Positions 47,844 to 60,095 of a DNA stretch of 64,000 nucleotides are shown here, piece after piece. This DNA comes from Ooceraea biroi (Eukaryota; Arthropoda; Insecta; Hymenoptera; Formicidae): assembly GCF_003672135.1 (NCBI RefSeq), contig NC_039508.1:1364001-1428000 (forward strand). The letters run 5' to 3'. The stretch's first letter is position 1. Each line of letters begins with the position of its first letter. The position numbers and the translations under genes were made by a program. The notes below the pieces were generated by a model. That model did no database searches, was not told the origin of the DNA, and saw nothing but the letters and a program-made list of their open reading frames with translations.

Positions 47844-50782
47844 ATGTTCGCGGTCGCTGGGACTTTGGGAGTGTTAAGTGGAACGCACTCTTAATGTATG
47901 TATGTATGTACACATAAATCCGTCCACTGATTCGATGAGCGGCCGCGCGATAGCGCTACGTGCACCGTTTTTTCCCTACCCGCCGCCAATTTAACTGTCG
48001 GCCCCATGCCCATGGTGCCGGTCTTCAGTCCGATCGTCGTCGTCGATCATTGTTGGATCGTGTATTTGGCGTCCATGATCTCCGCATCCTGCATCCGCTG
48101 ACAGAACCGAGCGACAGAAAGAAACCGCCACTCCGGGCATCCTGAAGGAACCCCTTTGCTGCCGTTATAACATCGGCAACGCGCTAGCACGTCGTCAACC
48201 CCGGCGTGATAAGCACCCCCTTGATTCCGACCGGCTTCAGGATCAAATTGCTCAGGACTCGCGAGGAAACAGGTAGGTCGATACTGTAATTGCGCTTGTT
48301 ATTACTATTGCATTATTAATATATTGTTTCGTTGCTACCGCGGAATATCGATTCCTGCGCCCGCGAGGATGTCGAAGATTGTTGTCTCGGCGGAGTCGGA
48401 GCGAATCCTTGAAGATTTCTCGTGAATTTTCGCGCTGCTAGAAATACGATCGATTGGTATCTCGTGGTTGCTTCTGTTTACTCCAACTACCGCGAATTTC
48501 GTATTCCTACTTTACATATCACAGTATAAATGTGTATTTACTTAACTGCGGTATGTCTCTTTCTCTCGAATGTACGAGTTCTCAGGTTTGCTGATCAGCT
48601 ATGGCTAGCCGTGCAGAAATTAGAAAGCCGAGGTAGATTGTTAAAAAGTTATTATTATTACTCGTGAGAGCATCGTTACACTAGCTACTTACTATTTACA
48701 CTAATGGTGTAATTACTCCACTGATGAAACTTCGCTGATCTCTCAGCAAGGAACATTCGAATTTTACGATACGTGAAATAATGATACCTAAATTATATAA
48801 ATCCTTTTATTAGACGCAAGTCTCTTAAAGTTTTTGAATGATCGATTATGCACGCGCATTGACGATCACCACTTTTTATATTTTTATTTTATTTTATAAT
48901 GACTGAAAAACTTGTCATAAAAAAATATACGTTGAAAATATGCGCTACCCGAAGACCTATATGTGTATCCTCCTTTTTTTTTATATTGAAAAAGAAGATA
49001 CACCCTTTTCTTTCTCTCTTTTTATCCATCCCTCTCTCTCTCTCTCTCTCTCTCTCCCTCTCGTATTCTATTTTGATTATCCTTCTCGGCTGCATGACAC
49101 TCTTGCCGAGAGAACCTCGTAGTTTCTGATAAAAGGGTTGCGCTTTCTTCGCCCACGCGTTATCAATTGTGGTTGAACAATCTCTTTGTTGTCAAGAATA
49201 CCGCCCGGCAAAGTGGATGCTCTTTCTCGTTGTGAACGCAACATATTCATCCTCGCTTAATGGAACTCTTACGTGACCGTTTTTTATCGACCTACATATA
49301 AAGTTACACAAGCCACATCGCGGATCACAAAAATGCAACTGATGAAACAAAGGAAAAATCGAGATTCGCAAGAAGTGGGCGCAGGAAAAAACGAAGAAAA
49401 AAACGAAAAGAAAAATAAAAAGAAACATATTACTCTACCCTTTTTTCCAGGTAATTCTCGAGAACGATCGTGAGAATTAATCAATAATTAATTAACGCCG
49501 TGTAATTTTCACGTGGATTTTTGTCTTCGCGCCATCCTTTGATCGCGTTGTAAGATGCGCACCTTCGCTGAACGGTATACTCATGTCCGTTCATATGATA
49601 TGAATCATATCATATGATACATTTGGCTGCTGAGCTATCTGTAACATTGGCAGTGCAAGGTCCAATGATCCGACTGAGCGCATAACGGTACGAAATGAGA
49701 AAAAATTTGAGTGAGCACAGCTCGCATAGGTATTCCTTTTTACGTAATGGTACCAAGAAATTTATGGGTGACCGATGGACACCGTAAATACTCGGCGAAC
49801 CGTTTTGAAAGTCGCCTTCTTCATCGGAAAACACCGTTATTGCGCACGCTTGAGCCTATATTCGCGCAATAAATATGCTGATCTAATGCATGAGATGCGA
49901 TTTACAATTTATACAAATCTGGAATTTGGACCTGCGAGTTCTGGATTCGCCACTGAAAGAAAAGAATTAACGTTGTAGGTAGCGCACGAATTTTTATTTC
50001 TCGATTTTGACTTGATAGGAGTTATCAACGATGAGAAACGTGACAAATAATTATTACGTCAGATTGGGATGGTTACACCATTGTTTCATCATTATCGAGG
50101 AGCGTTATTTACGTCGTGTTGAATTTACAACAACGTAGTTGCATTCGCAAAATAATCCCATCATATCGTTTCTCCTCAACGCAAATAAGTGTTTCCTGTT
50201 GCACGCTCTCCATGGAGTGCAACCGTTTACCAGGTTGGGGAGCTAATTGTTTGAATAATCGCTGGATACGTTCAATATCGCCAACACACTGGATATTATT
50301 TGCTATTGAATGCAATTAAATATTGAAGCAGATATTATTTATTATTATTTGAGTGTTGAGGGAATTCGGAATGTATTTTCACATATAAAATTCGGTACTC
50401 TAACTCCATGTTAGTTATTATCTTGTTTAAAACAATTTATTTTTCTTCAAGGATCGTTGAAACTATTAGCAATCTTATTTTTTTATCGATATAATATTAA
50501 GTACATTCAAGTTTTTAAATGCAGCCTGTTTATTAAGAAACGTTCAATTTTTCATGCTTGAGAGATGGTACAACCACGTTACGTGATTAAACGAGCATGT
50601 AATGTTGTTGGCGAAAGTGCATACCGGTTTCCGGGATGACTTAACGTCTCGCGACATTGGACAAATAAGGTAACCGGAAGCAATACGGTATGCCATTTAT
50701 TTAACTTTCTCAAAACGTTACCTGCAAAGGGAAATAATTGAGATTGATGTTTCACCTCTGCGACATATACTTTCGATTTGTA
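47844..50782. other. Intergenic DNA with a possible noncoding first exon
   Basis: About 47935-48272 is GC-rich and ends in a good plus-strand donor (GGAAACAG|GTAGGT), so it may be a 5' UTR exon of a plus-strand gene, perhaps the desaturase at 60 kb. A CT microsatellite lies at about 49030-49063. The rest is AT-rich and I see no coding gene. Confidence 0.4.
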
Positions 50783-52068
50783 TTGGGTTGGCCAAAAAGT
50801 AATTGCGTTTTTTTTATATAAATAAAAGGCGAATTTTTCATGGGAAACAAAAACTTTATTATTAAACAATATATTGTCCATTTTGTTTGATTATCTTTTG
50901 CCATTTTTCAGGCAACTTCATGATTCCGCGCTCAAAAAAGTTCTTATCTTTTTCAGCAAAAAACAATTCCAACAACGATTTCATATCCTCATCAGCAGTA
51001 AAGGTTTTACCATTCAAGGCGTTTTGCAAAGAACGAAACAAATGGTAATCTGATGGTGCCAGGTCTGGCGAATATGGTGGATGTGGTAACACATCCCATC
51101 CAAGCTGCAACAATTTTTCACGAGTGACCAAACTTGTACGTGGTTTAGCGTTATCATGGTGAAACACAACACCTTTGCGATTCACCAATTCTGAACGTTT
51201 CCGTTTGATGGCATCATTTAATTTATCCAGTTGACGACAGTATACGTCTGAATTAATGGTTTGATTCCTTGCAAGCAGCTCAAAATACACAATACCTTTA
51301 AAGTCCCACCAGACTGACAGCATAATCTTTCTTTGGTGAATATCTGCTTTTCAAGTGCTTTCAGCAGGTTCATCACGCTTGCTCCACGATCTTTTTCGTT
51401 TGAAGTTGTTGTAGACGATCCATTTTTCGTCGCCTGTTATACGTTTCAAAAATGGATCATTTTCCTCACGTTTCAAAAGAGAATCGCAGATGTCAATACG
51501 CTTAGTGAGATGAATTTCTTTGAGCTCATGTGGTACCCAAATATCGAGCTTACTAATGTATCCAAGTCGTTTTAAATGGTTTTCAACACTCGATTTCGAT
51601 ATGTTAAGATTCTCAGCAATCTCTCGTGTCGTTAAACGCCGATTGGAATCGATCGGTGCCTTTATTTTGTCATCATCAATTTCGATTGGCCTTCCTGAGC
51701 GTGGTGCATCTTTCACATTAAAATCTCCAGATCGAAATTTAGTAAACCAATTTTGACACTACCGCAGTTTTAAAGCATCTTCGCCATATACATCAGATAA
51801 CTTTTTATGAGCTTGCACAGCGTTTTTCCCTTTTCGGAAGTAATAAAACAAAATATGAGGAAAATGTTCTTTTTGATTTTCCATTTTGAAATCGACGGCA
51901 AACAAACAATTGTTAACGAAATCGTGTACTTTCTTTTTGTAAAACAAGCTTGAACTGTGAGTTGTTAATCTACATAATGAATTTGCGGTTTAGAATGAAG
52001 TTAGTTAGATTTCAAGACATGTATGTCCATCTATTGGAAAAAAACGCAATTACTTTTTGGCCACCTAA
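50783..52068 (-). mobile_element. mariner element (1.29 kb)
   Basis: The left end TTGGGTTGGCCAAAAAGTAA and right end (inverted: TTAGGTGGCCAAAAAGTAAT) form inverted repeats of about 30 bases, differing by a few bases including a one-base length difference. TA flanks both sides (50781-50782 and 52069-52070). The size is typical of mariner. It encodes a D,D34D transposase on the minus strand, now broken. Confidence 0.95.
50862..51884 (-). pseudogene. mariner transposase with two nonsense codons
   Basis: One continuous frame from MENQKEHFPHILFYYF (51884) to the stop at 50862, about 340 codons, the normal mariner length, interrupted by TAG at 51759-51761 and TGA at 51351-51353 but with no frameshift. 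It has paired helix-turn-helix regions (N-terminal, and TTREIAENLNISKSSVENHL), the linker WVPHEL, and the three Asp: TGDEKWI, FHHDNAKPR and YSPDLAPSDYHLF, with 34 residues between the last two. The subfamily looks nearest to the cecropia/mellifera side. The copy is inactive but little decayed. Confidence 0.95.
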
Positions 52069-54738
52069 TATTAGCACAAAAATACGCGCAAGATTTAAAT
52101 TTTCCGATGATCCCACGTAAATTGACCTATCTTCTGGTAAGTTTAAGTACGATATGTTAAATCTGATAAAATAACTTACCAAAAAGGGAATTTTCGAGTC
52201 TGAAACCGACGAGTCTGACGAAAGCATTAACTTGACAATATTTTATATAATGCCTTTTAATGCTCGCGATTGTTTTTGCGAATTTCTCAGAATCAGATTA
52301 AAAATTTCAAGTAGATTCGCGTAGACACACCCTATTAACATAAAATAGTACTATTAACTCTTTTTTTATACAGACGATAAATTTAGCATTTATGCGAACG
52401 TTTAAGATACACTTTACATGTCTGTGTTCATCGATGATATTGCTAAAGAGATGTAGAAAAAAGCGAAAATGTACAAAGTAGCACGTGTCACAACGCAAGT
52501 GCGTGATCAGCCGATGTGCCAGCCAGATTGAGCTGCCGGCATGATAATCACGTGTGAGGAAGCGAGATAAAATAAGATGAGAAGCTGCGGCTGTATAACA
52601 CGTGTGTTCCTTTCACCTTGCACGATACGATACGTGGAGTCGTACACGCTCGCGATGCCGGCCGGCCGGCCGGCGTGCGTACGTGTCATCGCGTGCCATA
52701 AAATCTCTTTATTATCTATGCTCGCTCTTCATGTATCGCGTTGTAACATATATTCGCCTCATTTTTAAATATTTTTGTAATATTTGTTATTAAAAACGCT
52801 AAATAAACGGAACGAATATATGTTACAATCCAATAAAACGTACAGCCACTAATAAATCCGTAAATGCAAATCCGAGCCGCTCGAAACCGGAAATCGATTC
52901 CCCAGACCGAAAGCTTGATGTCGACTTTTCCTAAATATTTCACGTACACGTTGCGAGTGCATATTGATATTTTACTCAACGTGCACGCGAAATATTCTCA
53001 TTTACTTTGCATGCTTAGATTCGGTACTTGATACGTGCCGACCGCTGCATGTAACGTTCATTTTTCGTGGCACACACAATACTCTTGCTGCATTGTGTGT
53101 CACGTGTGCGCTGATGGCGCGCACCAATTTAAAACGAGCATGCGGTCGTACGAGGCCGCGTCGACCAATGAGATCGCATCACCGGCGTGGTGATTACGTG
53201 TCGCGATCCGCGTGCACGTGCTCCCGCTGAACGGGCATCAGCGATAGCTGTAGATAGCTCGTCGGAAAGGAGCTTATTGCAAAGCATGAATAAAAAACAA
53301 TAATTAAGAAAGCGAACGTGAAAACGCATTCTTCAAAAATCGCGAGAAGTCCCTCCGTACAAAGATATTCGTCTTCGATTTGGGCAACGAGCGTCATTGA
53401 GAAATCCGTCGCAGTCATCGCGTTACTTATCACGAGGAGAAAAAGGGAAGACATCTGGGAACATAACAATGAGTCAATAATGTTTTTAATTTTCTTTCTT
53501 GTAACATTAATGTGCATTTAATATCGACGGCGTAAAACATGCAATTTATCTTGTACGACGCATCGCATGATGCACGCCTGGTACACGCCTGATGCAAAGG
53601 TCAACGAGCATTGTTGGTGATGCGTGCGATTCCCACGAACGTGGTTGCATCCGGTGGCTCGCGCTCCGGAGCGAAAACAGGCGCGTAGGCCGTCCGCTTG
53701 ATACTGAACGGCCGATCCCGATTGCATCATGTGTCGTCACATCGGATTAACATCGCTGATTAACGTCGGATGACATCGCGTGATCACGTGACCCGGTGGA
53801 CGATTTATTTACGTGTAGGTGAACTCGCGCAGACGCGCGGATTGGCACTTTTTGACCGGTTTGAAGTTTGAGCGCGATTACTCGATCGATTTTCGACTTG
53901 ATCGAAAAAATATTTGCCACAATCAGGAATATTTTTTCGGATTATTGCTTTCATGTTCACCTTTAATGACCATGACACTCGGAATCCGCGGATCAATACG
54001 GATGGTCAGTAATTCAGTGAGCCAGATAGGTGCAAGCGGTGCGGTCGATATCTGCTGGAAGAACAGATCGCGTGGTACATCTGGTCGGTTCCGTTATTCA
54101 CCATTCGCCGGTTTCAGGTGGCGAGAGTCGCATGACGCGATCCCATTGGCTTAGGCTCCTCAGCTGAGAATCTCGGGGCTGTTGGTGGCTCGTATCGGGC
54201 GCAAACTGATTGTTCTTGCCGGCATTATACTTACTATAGACGCCGGTATACCGCATTCAGTCTGCGATCAGTAATGTTACGCCAAAATGTTAGAAGAAAA
54301 AATAATATAATACTTGGAGGGTTCTTGAAACCGTCAACCGAGGGGATGTAAGTCCAGACTATTTAAAAAATAATTATTGTCAGAAATGCTTGGCAAGAAC
54401 ATGCAAATGTCCATTATGTTTTGAAATTATTAAACCGGAAGTAGATGGAGTTTTAATAATTTCAAATTAATGAATGGATGGATTTGGATAAACGATTTGA
54501 GAATTGATTTAAATTTAAAAATATTTTAACATTGTAATATTACGTTAATTTAAATTTTTTTTAATATTTTAATATTGTAATATTGTATTTGAAGATGAAT
54601 GATTATATAATAATTTTTCAAGAAAAGTTATATATAGAACACTTATATATATTCTTGAGAAAATAATATGTGTGCATACATGATAAAAATATATAAAAAT
54701 ATATAAATGCACATACATAAAACAATGCATGTGTCACT
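52069..54738. other. Intergenic DNA, nothing recognised
   Basis: AT-rich with more CpG-rich patches at about 52620-52690 and 53100-53260. A small inverted repeat (TGTAACATATATTCG at about 52743 and its inverse near 52815) is present. Open frames here are short and show no domain. Confidence 0.4.
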
Positions 54739-55008
54739 GGTTGTTCACGTGATCAACGTGATAAAAGAAATACACGAAATTAGCACGCTCGTGTGACCAA
54801 CGTTCATACTTAGAATCAGCTGTTCGCAAAAATAGAAGATTGTCACTTGAGAACGGATAGTGTCCCATATAGCCCGTAAATAAATGCGAAATAGAATGCG
54901 AAAAAATCTGTATCTATTTTTGTGAAACAACTGATTTCGAGCATAAGCCTTGGTCACGCGTATGCTGATTTCGTATCTTATTTTTATCATGTTGATCATG
55001 TGAACAAT
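54739..55008. repeat. Foldback repeat, arms about 97 bp
   Basis: The left arm 54739-54835 (GTTGTTCACGTGATCAACGT...) and right arm 54908-55008 are imperfect inverted copies (about four of five bases by eye) around a loop of about 70 bases. No coding capacity; probably a miniature foldback element. Confidence 0.75.
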
Positions 55009-55440
55009 CATGATTACTGCTAAGTAATTGACAGACGAGATCTAATAATTGGAATTAATTGCGACTTTGGACTGTGATGCTATAGTGTTCAAACACAGTA
55101 ATCACGTGTCAACATACACCATCGACACGACGGTGATTTCTGAATACATACGTGGAGGTCAGCTGTTAGGACACCTCCGGCACGTTTCCTAAGCGTGCGT
55201 AAGCGTGGATTAACATGCACGCATCAGGAATATAGGCTGATGCAATAATAGCAATATAACGTAACGCATGAGATGATACGTCCAATTTTAATAAGTTTCA
55301 AGATTTGCATACATCGTCATATGTGTTAACATTGCGCAATTTTGTATATTTTTATTTTATTCTTTTATTTCAATTAATTCTCTTTTCGACTAATTTGCAA
55401 AGAATATATGTATATACATATATATATTTCTTTGTTAATT

Positions 55441-56320
55441 AAAATTTATTAATTATTTATTTTATTTTATAATTTTTGATATATCTATTTATAGATATTA
55501 ATACATTTTTTTTAAATTAGATATGCACAGAATATAAAATATTAGTATCTTAAGAACAGCGCGTAGAGAAGCATATTTTTCGCATATCGGATAAGGATAA
55601 TTATCCAATTATAATAATTTTATTTCAACTAAAGATAAATGATGTTAAATGATATCTTTGTTTCTTAAATCTTAATTATTTGTAAATTTGATAAATAGTC
55701 ACACGTTGAATTATATACAGGCCGTGCGTATAGCAAGTGATAAATTTTATACATATGTGTATGCGTGTGCATCGTTAAGCCCTTATGAATACAGAAAAGA
55801 CGCGTGAATGCCAGACGTGTAACTTTATGATCAATCATTTCTTTTCTTGAAGGCCTCTAAATAATGAAGTCTCGCTAGTGTAACAAAACATAAAGTGTGT
55901 GCAATAAATCACATAACATTGCCGTCAGATTGAACGGCCGATGTATCGCAGGCGCGGAAAAAACTGACCCTGGATGCTGCGACCTTGGTAATGATCGAGA
56001 CCGTTCAAACGAGTTGAATTCTTGAGACCGTGTCCTCAACCGTGACTATGATCACCGTTGCTTCAGCCTTAAACCGGCAGATTACCGACTTATTACGCGC
56101 GGCAGATGGTGTATGGATCTTATAACTATCCAGAATCTCGATCGATGAATTACGGTGTCAGTTTAGATCACCTGAATGTAACGTGAGTTCAAGAATATGC
56201 TCCTCTAAACGCTGTTCTTAAGATACTAATATTTTATATTTCTGTGTATATCTAATTTAAAAAAAATGTATTAATATCTATAAATAGATATATCAAAAAT
56301 TATAAAATAAAATTAATAAT
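55441..56320. mobile_element. Element with long inverted ends (about 130 bp)
   Basis: Arms 55441-55579 and 56192-56320 are inverted copies, near-identical in parts (for example ATACATTTTTTTTAAATTAG and AGTATCTTAAGAACAGCG). The 610-base interior holds GC-richer sequence without a long open frame. The layout suggests a non-autonomous DNA transposon. Confidence 0.75.
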
Positions 56321-56640
56321 TAATAAATTATAATAAATTATACTGTAATAAATTTTAACAAGCATTTACTAATTACAAAGTCATAATTAATAAATTCTAC
56401 CAAAGAACAATGTGAACATGTTTGCTCGTTGGATTTCTACATTTTATGAATAACGTTAATTGAGTTAAAAATATCTCGTTTAAGTTTCGCTTCGTTTTTT
56501 CTCGGGGACAGAAAAGCATTTCCACATGTTACATAAAATGTATATATATATAAATAAATAAATATATATACAGGAGCAGCGAGGGAAGTAGGCGGAATAA
56601 TGTAAAAAACGGCTAGCCGCGCGCGCGACGCGATAACAGC

Positions 56641-56770
56641 GAGTATCGAATTACAGCGGCAGGCGAGACGACGCGTGGACAACACTTTCTCGGCAACACG
56701 AGCACATGAATGAGACGCTGAGAAATTATTGTCCACGCGTCGTCTCACCTGCCGCTGTAATCCGATACTC
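56641..56770. repeat. Inverted repeat, arms 42 bp, GC-rich
   Basis: GAGTATCGAATTACAGCGGC... (56641) and its inverse ending GCCGCTGTAATCCGATACTC (56770) flank a loop of about 47 bases. A transposon-like end (AAAATGGTACAGGACTTTT... CAGACACCCTGTATA) lies 90-170 bases downstream and resembles 45115-45210, so both may belong to one element. Confidence 0.8.
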
Positions 56771-58389
56771 TCTCTCGATCTCTGCCAATCGCGTCCTCTG
56801 AATTAGTGAACTTTCTTTACTTAATTACTCGAAATTTTGTGTGGTGTTTGCAGAAAATGGTACAGGACTTTTTAATTCAGTTTGACGAGATCTACCTGTG
56901 GGCGAGAGGTTTTCCATCTTATGTCAGACACCCTGTATATATATTTATTTATTATTATGCAAAATATGAACACGTATATATATGTTAAACAAACCGCACA
57001 CGCTGCCATAATTAGTTTATTTATCGGTTTATGACTGTTATCGTGTGTATTTTAAAATTACATAATTTATGTAATTATTTTCAAAATTACATAATTACAG
57101 TCGGTGAACATAATTAAAATGATCTCATTAACTTCCATTCGCAAAACTAACAGAATATTCGGAATGAGTAACTATTCTTATTAGCATTACAGCATATAAT
57201 TGTTTTTCGGAATTCGAGTTTGAATTACGATGCGGTTACTGCAAAAACGCCCATAAAATATGTTTACAAAAGTATATATTAAGAGCAAGATAATACTTTA
57301 TCTGACGTCTCGTAGGTGCCAGAGTGATTAACCGGCTCGCAATACTGACGCGTTTCCCGTGCCATTACGGCAGCCTTTTGCAGTTAAACTGCAATAAAAC
57401 AAAGTCGCAAAATGTTTATGCAACGTCGAAAAAATGTTAGTCGCATCCATTCGCCTGGATAGTGACGAACACGTGAGTGGACGTAGACATTTCGAGATTC
57501 GTTGGCTATTTGACCCGAGATAGTGGCTTCACCCCTTTTCCTCATGAACGGGTTGCCCGGATCAGGATCAGCTGATCAGCCATCGGACGGTCCGGAAAAC
57601 CGCGCAGGCGGTTGTGGTGGGACGTCGCCGATGGGAGCATCGTGTGTCGACGTCCGGGCGTCGTGCGAGTCTGCGCCTGAACGTTCGACGAGGATCCAGT
57701 CGGCAGTCGATAGACGTTCCTAGACCAGGCACAGTCGGAACCAGTCCGATCCTGTGTGAAGTTCCTCCCCAGATCGCGAGACGCAGGCAAGGCAAGGCAT
57801 ATCAGGATTCTTGCGAGTTACCCAGGTGATCTATGTTATCCTAGACACAATGGAATTGTGAGCAATCTGCAAAATTGTAACGATCATAGGGCTGCACATA
57901 CAGGCATCAGTGATCCGAAAACTTGTTTGAAACTATCAGAGAAAAAATCGAGTACAATTAATTAAGTTTATCGTCAACTTTTAGTACGTTGGTGTGTTGG
58001 TTGAGTAATTTTTGCTACACTTTCTTCCATTGCAATGGCTGTGAAATAATGGCAAACTCTTACCTAATTACGTCAGAGTAGTGACGGTAATTGTCATGAT
58101 GGAGTAAGTTGGATTACTTAGACAATATTTATCCACCCCTATATTCGCGTTCCGGTTCTAATTGATTGAATTCTTTCTATTTTTTCTTTTTATTTGTTTA
58201 ATCGATTTTACTTTAGAGATATTGAAAAAGCGAAGATACACGAAAGTGTACGAGTATTTCGGGTTCAGGAATACGAGCTTATGACATATACAGTGATATC
58301 AACTGGTAGCTGGTGAAAGTCTTACAGGTGTCATTTGCCAGATCGTTGTTTCATCGGGCACCGGTAAATTAATTTTCGGGTGGGCCAAC

Positions 58390-58420
<31 letters not shown>

Positions 58421-58979
58421 TCGACGTAATTGCAATTGTTTTACATTTGTAGATTATACGTTACCTTGTCCGTTTTACGAACAGTATCACTCAGCGCAAT
58501 AATTGCGAGTCGTGATAATCGTAAACTCGATGATATCAACTAAGTACATTCCGTAACTGCAAGTAACAAAAAAAGCGAGTGTCCTCGGCGTTTATAAATT
58601 CGATATAAATTCGCATTTCGTTGATTTTTTTAAATCGATCGCTCTTGCGTCACGCGCTATTGTTCAGTATTTTCAGGACATTTGGTTGTGCGTTGGTGGA
58701 GCGTTGGAAATTGTGACACCAAGACGCGACTCGAATATTAGCTCCAGCAAATAAGAAGCCAACGAGTGCAAATATAATTATCGTCCTGGCGTTCACGTTG
58801 AAGAAGCTCTAATCCTGACACGATTCCTGATTCCTGCTTTTGATTATATACGATCGTATTGAAATTCATTCTGATTATACAATCTAGCAAAAAATATCAC
58901 ATTCTATAATATGTGATTTACAAGTCTTTCTACATTAAAAAATTGTAATTAAATCGGTGATTATGTATTTTACGTAATA
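56771..58979. other. Intergenic DNA with a possible noncoding first exon of desaturase 2
   Basis: About 57520-57825 is GC-rich and ends in a plus-strand donor (TTACCCAG|GTGATC). It lies 2.3 kb upstream of a desaturase whose ATG is preceded 13 bases earlier by an acceptor, so it may be its 5' UTR exon. A GT microsatellite lies at 58393-58420. No coding gene is seen. Confidence 0.4.
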
Positions 58980-59890
58980 GAGGAAAGTCCCCGATTATGA
59001 GATACCATATCGATTTTGCAGAATGTAAGGAAATCTATAGGCAGAATTTAAAAATGTAATACGTTCTCTTGAAGAGAATTTAATAAGTTTTAGGTTGGTG
59101 AAATGAAAAATCTAATTTAAATATTATTTTTTCTGAAAATTAAAAAAATTTGAAAAAAGAGCTTTACGCAAGATCGCGAAAGTGTACTCCTAATATAAGA
59201 TACCTTGAGAAATCGGTGTTAAAAGTGCAAAATACATCAGTATTGCAAGTAAAAAACTTTATTAGATATTTTTATAAAAATACTGCTGCCACAGCCTTCG
59301 CCAAATCTTCACGATTCCACTGTCGACGCTTCCTCGTTTCTCTAACCTCCATAGTCAGATTCTATAAAAATTAAATACACAAAAATTCGTAACATAAATT
59401 CGTATTAACTTCTCTTTAACCTTAACGTAGTATTTTCTTTCTTTTTATTACACTACATACTCTTCATATTCGAGCAATAATTATCTCATATTAAGAGTAC
59501 CCTGAATATCTCATTATACGAGCCACGCGCCTAGCGGTTCCGCGATCATGAAATCTAACCTCTACAATTAAGCAATTCAACAAATCGCGTATTTTCCTGT
59601 TACTACGATTCTACTCTAGCATTGCATACTGAATTTATTGCCAACCATTTCTTTATTATGTAATAAACAAGGTTTAAAGACTTACCTTAAGTTCCTTTGA
59701 CATGTTCACAATTTCACAAACCTTTTCTTGCAAAGGCTAAACGCAATAACGAACAATGAATTTTTCACTAAATACATTTTACACCAAGAGTAATAAGTTT
59801 ATGGTGGAATTAACAGATAGTGCTCACTAGTTTAGCAGAAACTCCATTATCTCATATTAGGAGCATGTCTCATAATAGGGGATTCTCCTC
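58980..59890 (-). mobile_element. pogo/Tigger-like transposon remnant
   Basis: GAGGAAAGTCCCCGATTATGAG at 58980 and the end at 59890 (inverted: GAGGAGAATCCCCTATTATG) are inverted copies flanked by TA. On the minus strand near 59350 an ATG opens a frame with the pipsqueak-type start RKRRQWNREDLAKAV, as at the beginning of pogo/Tigger/jerky transposases; it ends at a stop after about 27 codons. The rest is decayed. Confidence 0.6.
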
Positions 59891-60095
59891 TACGTATTTT
59901 ACGTATTTTATGTATTTTACGTAATACGTATGATGACGTATGAGTGAAATATAAAAAATATTTAATATGATAAAATATTTATTTAATATGATCATAAACG
60001 CGGAATAGAGTATTTCTTCACATAGAAAATTTCTAAAATTATAATTTCATATAAATTTTTACGATATTTTTGCTGTTAACAGAATCTAAGCAAGA

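Noticed and set aside
48889..49129. Frames rich in Arg-Glu or Ser-Leu repeats
   Set aside because: They translate the CT/GA microsatellite at about 49030-49063.
59150..59374. Plus-strand frame of 74 codons
   Set aside because: It is antisense to the pogo-like remnant and has no motif of its own.
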